DNA of 64,000 nt, taken from Candidatus Cohnella colombiensis. Lineage in GTDB: Bacteria > Bacillota > Bacilli > Paenibacillales > Paenibacillaceae. The DNA lies in assembly GCA_029203125.1 (NCBI GenBank), contig CP119317.1, forward strand, positions 62,001-126,000. The letters are read 5' to 3'. The number at the start of each line of letters is the position of its first letter. Within the stretch, counting starts at the first letter, position 1. Positions 58,093-64,000 of the stretch are shown piece by piece. Under the pieces are notes generated by a model, which was not told the origin of the DNA, did not search any database, and saw only the letters and a program-made list of their open reading frames with translations. The position numbers were made by a program, and so were the translations under genes.

Positions 58093-58155
58093 CATTTGTT
58101 AAGTTCATGATATTATTGATTTGTAAAAAGAAAATGAAACGTTAGGAGAGATAAT

Positions 58156-58728
58156 ATGAATCTATTCAAAAAGTGGTTGAATGAATCACAGATCGCTGAA
58201 AAGGATAACTTAATTCAAATCTCAGCACCAGCGAATACGGACTTTTTCATTAATCCGGAAAATGGGCAGATAAAGAACAATGCCCCTTTTTTATATGCGG
58301 ATATACAAGGTGATTTTGTTCTAAGCGCCAAAGTAAGGCATGATTTCATCTCGAAATTTGATGGGGCCGCACTTTTTATTATGGATAGTGATGATCGCTG
58401 GGCGAAGCTTTGCTATGAATATACGGATTTTAATACATATGCTGTAGTCAGTGTAGTAACAAACGGAGTATCTGACGATGCAAACGGCATAAACCTAACT
58501 GATAAAAGCGTCTGGCTTCAGATAGGTCGGAAGGGCGATGCATTCGCGATGCATTACTCCACAGATGGGTCTCATTATCAGATGGTAAGGGTTTTTAATC
58601 TGAAGGTTTCGGATACGCTAAAAGTAGGAATTGTATCTCAATCGCCAACCGGTAAAGGTCTGGTCAGTGATTTTTCCGATCTTCAGATTAATAAAGTAAC
58701 TATGAAAGATATTAGAGCAGGTAAATAA
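58156..58728 (+). CDS. DUF1349 (YesU-like) protein
   Basis: This 190-residue cytoplasmic protein has the DUF1349 beta-sandwich pattern: ANTDFFINPENG, FVLSAKVRHDFISKFDGAAL, WAKLCYEY, then MHYSTDGSHYQMVR and VGIVSQSPTGKG. It resembles concanavalin-like proteins such as B. subtilis YesU, found among plant-polysaccharide genes, though its own role is unknown. TAGGAGAG precedes the ATG. It has its own terminator. Confidence 0.88.
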   Translation: MNLFKKWLNESQIAEKDNLIQISAPANTDFFINPENGQIKNNAPFLYADIQGDFVLSAKVRHDFISKFDGAALFIMDSDDRWAKLCYEYTDFNTYAVVSVVTNGVSDDANGINLTDKSVWLQIGRKGDAFAMHYSTDGSHYQMVRVFNLKVSDTLKVGIVSQSPTGKGLVSDFSDLQINKVTMKDIRAGK

Positions 58729-58777
58729 ATTGCAAAGAATTACCGATAGACATCATTCAAAATGAACCTCACTATAC

Positions 58778-58814
58778 AACCTTGGTCTAGTATTCTTGGG
58801 ACCAAGGTTTTTTC
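58778..58814 (+). terminator. Terminator of the DUF1349 gene
   Basis: AACCTTGGTC and GACCAAGGTT around a 13-base loop, then TTTT. Confidence 0.88.
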
Positions 58815-58964
58815 TATGAATATGCACCCTCTAAAAATAATCCACCTAATCCCGCATATTCCTTATATGTCCTGCGCGTAAATTCAAGTTATGATAGAGG
58901 GAGCGGTTCATCCCGCTATTTTCGCCTGCAAGATCTAACTGGAAAGGATTGAGCCTCTACGTTT

Positions 58965-60716
58965 ATGCCGATGAAAAGATTGAATAACATTACATTTAAG
59001 AATAGAATCATATTCATCTTTCTAATTAGCACCTTGACCCCTTTTATTAGTCTTGGCTTCATTTCCTTCTACACGATCGATTCGATCATCAATAATAAAG
59101 TTGAAAGCGCTCTCCAGAGCAATCTCCAGCAGGATCTTATGATGCTGGAGAATACGTTAAACAACTTGAATCATGTTTCGCAGCAGTTTGCCTACGGTGG
59201 CAACACCAATAAGTTGTTTGAGCAACTAGGGATGACGCAGGAGCCATACGAGAAGCTGCGTTTGGTCAATGAAATTCGTAGCGAGCTGAATAATATTACA
59301 TTCTCGAATCCGAATATCGGTTTATTGATGTACTATGACATGGATCGGGATTTGTACGATTTCGAAAATTTCCGCGTTCGGGGGGAATTTAAACCGGACA
59401 ATCTTCCGATATTGGCCCAGTATTCAGAGATTACTTATTACGGCCCCTATCTCAGTTACAACGGCTCGATCAATCAGTATGTGTTTAGCATAATGCGAAA
59501 GGTGAATTTGCCGGACCAGAATTTATATTTATATATTGAATCAGGCCGCAATGCGCTGAAGACCTTATTCGCCCCTCAGAATCGTAAGGAAAGCTCGCGA
59601 CGGTTGCTTCTGCTGGATCCAACGGGTCGAATCGCGTTCAGCGAGGTTACAGATGCATTCTCCGTGAATTCCTCTTTTCCTGGAGCTAACCCCGAAGTGA
59701 AATCTGGCTATTCCGGAGGATATTTCTGGAGTAAGGAAGTGAGTAATCAAGGCTGGAGTATTGTTTCTGTCGTGCCGAAGACGGAGCTCACTCAGGAAAG
59801 GAACAGGTGGTTGCTTCAAATTTCGGGTATTTTCTTCTTTTTTCTAGTCGTAGCTCTTGTATTCGCATGGCTGCTACGGAAGATGGTTTATCGTCCGCTT
59901 AAAAAGTTCCATCACGAGATTAATTCGTTAATTCATTCTAACGAGAAGGAACATGAGGAGAAAACCAATATTCCGGAATTCGATTATTTACTCTATCAGA
60001 CGCGCGATATGAAGCGGAAAATTTGGGCTCTCTATGAGGAAATCGAACAGAAGGAGAAACGAAGAGCTGACCTCGAGGTAGAGAAACTACTCTATCAGAT
60101 TAATCCGCATTTCTTGATGAATACGCTCGATACGGTTCATTGGCTCGCTGTGATGAACGGGCAAAAGGATATCGATAAGCTGGTGCTCAGCTTGAACAAG
60201 CTTCTCTTTTATAATCTAGGGAAGATGGGGGAGACCTCAACCATCGGCGATGAGATCGAAGCGCTTAAGGAATACTTGCAGTTGCAGCAAATTCGATACG
60301 ATTTTCAGTTCGATGTGGACATTGAAGTAGACGAGCAAAGCCTAGGGCTACCAAGTCCACGCTTCTTGCTGCAGCCAATGGTAGAAAATGCCTTGTATCA
60401 CGGTGTAAGTGACGACGGGTATATCTATGTGGGAGTGGCGCTACAGGAGGATGGGCTTATTATTACTATTCAAGATAATGGAGTGGGCATGACTCGGGAG
60501 ATGATTGACGAGCTTCTTAACGATAATAAGGAAGAAAGCGATCAGGTAGGGATGGGAATCGGTATGAAGTACGTTAGACGTATTTTGAAATCCAATTATG
60601 GCGATCAATCTAAGCTCCAGATTAGAAGTGAACCGGGAAAGGGAACGGTTGTTACCTTGAGGCTGCCTGTTGCAGCACTAGAAGCACCATCAACATCAGG
60701 AGGCGAGCCGCAATGA
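58965..60716 (+). CDS. YesM-type sensor histidine kinase
   Basis: This 583-residue kinase has a first membrane helix (IIFIFLISTLTPFISLGFI), an extracellular sensor to about residue 280, a second helix (GIFFFFLVVALVFAWLL), a HAMP-like segment, the phospho-acceptor His382 in QINPHFLMN, and the ATPase motifs PMVENALYHG and QDNGVGMT. The ATG at 58965 has only a distant GGAAAGG upstream; an ATG two codons on is possible. It overlaps its regulator gene as ATGA. Confidence 0.93.
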   Translation: MPMKRLNNITFKNRIIFIFLISTLTPFISLGFISFYTIDSIINNKVESALQSNLQQDLMMLENTLNNLNHVSQQFAYGGNTNKLFEQLGMTQEPYEKLRLVNEIRSELNNITFSNPNIGLLMYYDMDRDLYDFENFRVRGEFKPDNLPILAQYSEITYYGPYLSYNGSINQYVFSIMRKVNLPDQNLYLYIESGRNALKTLFAPQNRKESSRRLLLLDPTGRIAFSEVTDAFSVNSSFPGANPEVKSGYSGGYFWSKEVSNQGWSIVSVVPKTELTQERNRWLLQISGIFFFFLVVALVFAWLLRKMVYRPLKKFHHEINSLIHSNEKEHEEKTNIPEFDYLLYQTRDMKRKIWALYEEIEQKEKRRADLEVEKLLYQINPHFLMNTLDTVHWLAVMNGQKDIDKLVLSLNKLLFYNLGKMGETSTIGDEIEALKEYLQLQQIRYDFQFDVDIEVDEQSLGLPSPRFLLQPMVENALYHGVSDDGYIYVGVALQEDGLIITIQDNGVGMTREMIDELLNDNKEESDQVGMGIGMKYVRRILKSNYGDQSKLQIRSEPGKGTVVTLRLPVAALEAPSTSGGEPQ

Positions 60717-62086
60717 TTCGTATATTGATCGTGGATGATGACAAGCTTGTGCGCAAGGGGCTGACCTCTTCCATGCCGTGGCAAGCTTATGGCATGGAGG
60801 TTGTCGGTGAAGCGAATAATGGGGAGAATGCGCTGAAATTCATGGAGGTGAACCGGATTGATCTGTTAATGACGGATTTATCCATGCCGGTTATGTCCGG
60901 AATCGAGCTAATGAGAATCGTTCGGGAGAAGTACCCCTATGTTCAAATCGTCGTATTGTCATTGCATCAGGATTTTGAATATGTACAGGAAGCGCTCCGA
61001 CTTGGGGCGCTTGACTATATCGCGAAGACGCAGTTGGAGCAGGAGCAATTCGAAGAGGTGCTCAGCCGAATTGTGAGGCTGATTGAGCGCAAGGGAGAAG
61101 TAAGAGCAGTAGCTGATCAGCAGAAGAATGAAGCGATAGTTGGCGGCATGTTGTGCGTTTATTACACTTTGAATCCGAATCTCGAGGAATCTGTGACTGA
61201 GCATTCAGTTCCCAGCAACGCAACGGAGTTAGAGTCCGGCATTTGGTATGCCTCGGAGCCGCCGACTGTTTCCTTCGAGCCTAATCTGAATATAGCCGTC
61301 ATTCAGTTCCTTGGCTTGGACGGTATGGACACTAAGTCCGTGATGCAGATGATACGGACATTCAGCAAAAATGATTTGTTCTATGCCTATCATCCTAATG
61401 AGGCTATTCTACAGATGGACGCTGAAATTTACTTGCAGCTGGATAAAACGGCGAGCGTCATTCCTATCGACCAGATCAAAGAGCAGTGGGGAGCAACGGA
61501 TTGGATCTATGAGGAAGCGGTGTTCTATAAGCAACTGTCTGAGCTGAAAGCTCTATCTATGCCACCAGTTCGTCTAACCCGTATCTTCTATTCCTTAACC
61601 GATGAATGGAACAGGCTGTACCTGCCGATTATGACTGAACCGATTTCGATTGCGGATTTCTTCCCGAACTGGTTTCTATTCGAGTCATGGCTGAAAGAGG
61701 TGCGTGAACGAATCGGGCGTGCAGGTGCCAAGCCGCTCTTCTCCCAAGAAATCCAGAAGAGCATTGTGAAGGCTATGAACCTTGTACAACAAAATATAAG
61801 CAAGCCAATCTCTTCCTCGGAAATCGCACAGTTGGTCAATATGAGCGGAAGCTACTTCAGCCAATGCTTTAAGCAATATGTTGGCCTAACGTACACCGAC
61901 TATGTGCGGGATATACGGTTGGAGCGGGCGAAAGAGTATTTGCGCGGCACGACTAAGACGATTCAGTGGATCGCGGAGCAGATCGGATACAGCGATGAGA
62001 AATATTTCAGTAGATTGTTCCGGGAGCATACGGGGGCATTGCCAAGCGAGTTTAGACAAATATCCGACAGCGGTCGGAGTAAATAA
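60713..62086 (+). CDS. YesN/AraC-type response regulator
   Basis: This 457-residue regulator has a receiver with Asp55 in LLMTDLSMPVMSG, a middle sensor-like region of about 200 residues, and a C-terminal AraC double helix-turn-helix (SSSEIAQLVNMSGSYFSQCFK, TIQWIAEQIGYSDEKYFSRLF). CAGGAGGCG lies before its start, inside the kinase gene. The usual target is the adjacent importer, whose binding protein begins at 62300. Confidence 0.93.
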   Translation: MIRILIVDDDKLVRKGLTSSMPWQAYGMEVVGEANNGENALKFMEVNRIDLLMTDLSMPVMSGIELMRIVREKYPYVQIVVLSLHQDFEYVQEALRLGALDYIAKTQLEQEQFEEVLSRIVRLIERKGEVRAVADQQKNEAIVGGMLCVYYTLNPNLEESVTEHSVPSNATELESGIWYASEPPTVSFEPNLNIAVIQFLGLDGMDTKSVMQMIRTFSKNDLFYAYHPNEAILQMDAEIYLQLDKTASVIPIDQIKEQWGATDWIYEEAVFYKQLSELKALSMPPVRLTRIFYSLTDEWNRLYLPIMTEPISIADFFPNWFLFESWLKEVRERIGRAGAKPLFSQEIQKSIVKAMNLVQQNISKPISSSEIAQLVNMSGSYFSQCFKQYVGLTYTDYVRDIRLERAKEYLRGTTKTIQWIAEQIGYSDEKYFSRLFREHTGALPSEFRQISDSGRSK

Positions 62087-62299
62087 GCAAGGGTAGAAAG
62101 TGTGTGGAAAAAGGGGTAGACAGTTTTCGCGCACTCTTTGTTATGGACATAAAATTCATCATCCTGATTGAGGAGCACTCTCTATCTCAGCAAATGTAAC
62201 GGCCGTGCTATATTCAATTTGTCGAGAAGACATGAATGAGCAATAAGCTTATTCTTACGAAGCAGGTGTTGCTTCTTAAAACTTTTAAGGGGGATGTAA

Positions 62300-64000
62300 A
62301 TGAAAAAGTCTATTATTTCGATTTTAGCTTTGTTGATTGTAATGATGAGCTTAGCTGCGTGCAGCGGCAACAGTAGCAACAATGCCGGCGAAACGGTGAC
62401 GCCTGCCAACAACACAGGGTCATCGGACACCGTGCCTGTTGTGGAAGATGTTATTGATCCGTTTGCCAAATTCGAGCAAGTGACAGAAGTGTCTATCGGC
62501 CGCGGGATTGACCCGAACTACAAGTTTGACGGTAGCGATACCGCGGAAGATAACGTGTATACGCGTTGGCTGAAAGATAAATACAACATCGTGGTGAAGC
62601 ATGCTTGGGAAGCGGCTAACGGCAATGACTACCAACAAAAGGTAAGCCTCGCGATTTCCAGTAACGACTTGCCGGATGCCATAGTGGTCAATGAAACGCA
62701 GCTTCGCCAAATGGTGAAAGCAAACCAACTGGCTGATCTTAGCGATGTGTATGACAAGTACGCAAGCTCGGAGCTCAAATCGGTATATGACTCCAACCCA
62801 GGTTTACTCGACAACGTCACTTTCGACGGCAAACTGTACGCGCTACCAGAGACGACGTTGCCTTCCGCTCCACTGACTTGGATCCGTAAGGATTGGCTCG
62901 AAAAACTTAACCTCCAAGAGCCAAAATCACTTGAGGATCTCGGCAAAATCGCCCAAGCGTTCATAGACAACAAGATGGGCGGAGACAAAACTGTTGGTAT
63001 CATTGGTACACAGCAAGGCGGATCGTTATCGTCCAACTTCCTGAATTCAACTGACCATTGGTACAACTTCTCCCCGCTGTTCTTCGCTAACGATGCTTAT
63101 CCAGGTATTTGGGTGAAGGATAAGGACGGCAATGCTGTATATGGTTCTACTACGGAAGAGACGAAGAATGCTTTGGCTATGATGAAAGATTGGTACGCAA
63201 AAGGCATTCTCGACAAAGAGCTTGGTATTCGCAAATCAACAGCTGAAATTGTGGCAAGCGGGCAAACCGGTATTTTCTTCGGTCCATGGTGGTCCGCTTA
63301 TAACTTGACGGATTCAATCAAGAACGACCCGAATGCGAACTGGAGACCTTATGCAGCACCTCTTGACGCAGGGGGCAAGTTCAACTCAAATCAAGCAACG
63401 GGCAGTAATTATATTGTAGTAAGTAAGAATGCGAAACATCCTGAGGCTGTCATTAAAATGATGACTCTTCACAAATGGGGCAAGGACGAAGAATACAAAA
63501 CGTTGACAGCCGGTAAAGAAATGACTTCCCAAGAGGTTCCGTTGTTCTTAATTTTGGGCGCAGGTGATCAATTAGAGTACGCGGTTAATAACCTTCGCAA
63601 GTACTTGAAGGATGAAATTAAGCTAGATGATATCGACGAAATCAACTATGGATGGGCACATGAAATGGGAGTTCACGCCAAAGCCGTTAAGCTGGATCCA
63701 GTAGATGATTACGATATTCAATACTTTGATCAGAATACAGATGCCGGTTTCTTCACGCATATATATGCGCATTTGAATGGCGGCTCCACATTTGTAGACG
63801 CGAAAATCAACTGGGTGCGAAGTATTGCTACAGCACAAACGAAGACGATGGAGTCCAGATGGACGAATTTAAAAAAGCTCGAGGACGAGACATTCCTCAA
63901 GATTATTATGGGCACCGCGGATATCAGTACGTTCGATGAGTTCGTAACGAAATGGAAATCGCAAGGTGGCGACAAAGTAACTGAAGAAGTGAATCAATTG
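62300..64000 (+). CDS. Extracellular solute-binding lipoprotein, family 1 (partial, runs off window)
   Basis: The frame opens at ATG 62300 after AAGGGGGATG and stays open to the window end, 567 codons. A signal peptide with lipobox SLAACS and an Asn/Thr-rich tether (NSSNNAGETVTPANNTG) precede a sugar-binding protein core: YQQKVSLAISSNDLPDAIVV, KDWLEKLNLQEPKSLEDL, GIFFGPWW. This is a LipO-type oligosaccharide-binding protein; permease genes should follow outside the window. The preceding kinase-regulator pair probably controls it. The 213-base gap before it shows no other feature. Confidence 0.9.
   Translation, partial: MKKSIISILALLIVMMSLAACSGNSSNNAGETVTPANNTGSSDTVPVVEDVIDPFAKFEQVTEVSIGRGIDPNYKFDGSDTAEDNVYTRWLKDKYNIVVKHAWEAANGNDYQQKVSLAISSNDLPDAIVVNETQLRQMVKANQLADLSDVYDKYASSELKSVYDSNPGLLDNVTFDGKLYALPETTLPSAPLTWIRKDWLEKLNLQEPKSLEDLGKIAQAFIDNKMGGDKTVGIIGTQQGGSLSSNFLNSTDHWYNFSPLFFANDAYPGIWVKDKDGNAVYGSTTEETKNALAMMKDWYAKGILDKELGIRKSTAEIVASGQTGIFFGPWWSAYNLTDSIKNDPNANWRPYAAPLDAGGKFNSNQATGSNYIVVSKNAKHPEAVIKMMTLHKWGKDEEYKTLTAGKEMTSQEVPLFLILGAGDQLEYAVNNLRKYLKDEIKLDDIDEINYGWAHEMGVHAKAVKLDPVDDYDIQYFDQNTDAGFFTHIYAHLNGGSTFVDAKINWVRSIATAQTKTMESRWTNLKKLEDETFLKIIMGTADISTFDEFVTKWKSQGGDKVTEEVNQL

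Noticed and set aside
1..64000. CRISPR array
   Set aside because: No set of short repeats with unique spacers of equal length was found; the only regular array is the 52-bp tandem repeat, which has no spacers.

Overview
The window looks like a chromosome segment of a Paenibacillus-type Bacillota. The evidence is strong AGGAGG-type ribosome binding sites, two large S-layer-homology (SLH) surface proteins, YesM/YesN-type sensor and AraC-type regulator pairs next to LplB/YtcP-type sugar ABC importers, an OpuC-type osmolyte importer, and many PadR, CPBP and DUF1048 genes. No rRNA, tRNA or CRISPR array was seen.

Left part (1-27 kb): a mosaic accessory region. Four diverged fragments of the tmRNA gene (ssrA) are scattered here: 722-790, 9372-9509 plus 10858-10957, 23472-23537 and 26810-26880. 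Five copies of an unnamed repeat, called R here, also occur: 791-986, 8068-8369, 19143-19385, 20246-20431 and a short piece at 26012-26050. Three R copies run into a tmRNA-like T-arm/acceptor end. Between these marks sit mobile or defence-type cargoes: a type I restriction-modification operon (hsdM, hsdS, hsdR), a lipoprotein, a class I Fic toxin-antitoxin pair, an IS256-family element with clear 28-bp ends and an 8-bp target duplication, a 2403-residue SLH/InlB-repeat surface protein, an EVE-like protein, an NlpC/P60 hydrolase, a PadR-CPBP pair, two oxidoreductases and a HicB/HicA-like pair. Relics are common: an MscS tail, a truncated ABC ATPase, an IS3 OrfA piece and a collapsed copy of the glutaredoxin-Crp locus found intact at 30.6 kb.

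Middle part (27-37.5 kb): small metabolic and regulatory units. These are DUF998, ArsR and two SRPBCC proteins; a Gfo/Idh oxidoreductase; glutaredoxin and a Crp/Fnr regulator; a DsrE protein; two tandem BaiN-like flavoproteins; a PadR-DUF1048-DUF1048 operon; and an AraC regulator.

Right part (37.6-64 kb): a long operon with an esterase, response regulator, histidine kinase, second response regulator, binding lipoprotein and two permeases. It converges on an OpuC-type osmolyte importer that is preceded by a GntR/RCK_C regulator of the c-di-AMP-binding BusR type and followed upstream by an MscS-like channel, so osmotic functions are grouped. Then come a SEC-C protein, a 1325-residue secreted PHP/CehA-like SLH protein, a DUF1349 protein, a second YesM/YesN pair and the start of a binding lipoprotein that runs off the window.

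The most unusual signal is the R repeat. Its copies share a nested stem-loop whose arms change together between copies, and most copies lie beside a restriction, toxin-antitoxin or EVE gene and near tmRNA fragments. This suggests a family of cassettes or integrative elements that use the ssrA 3' end.
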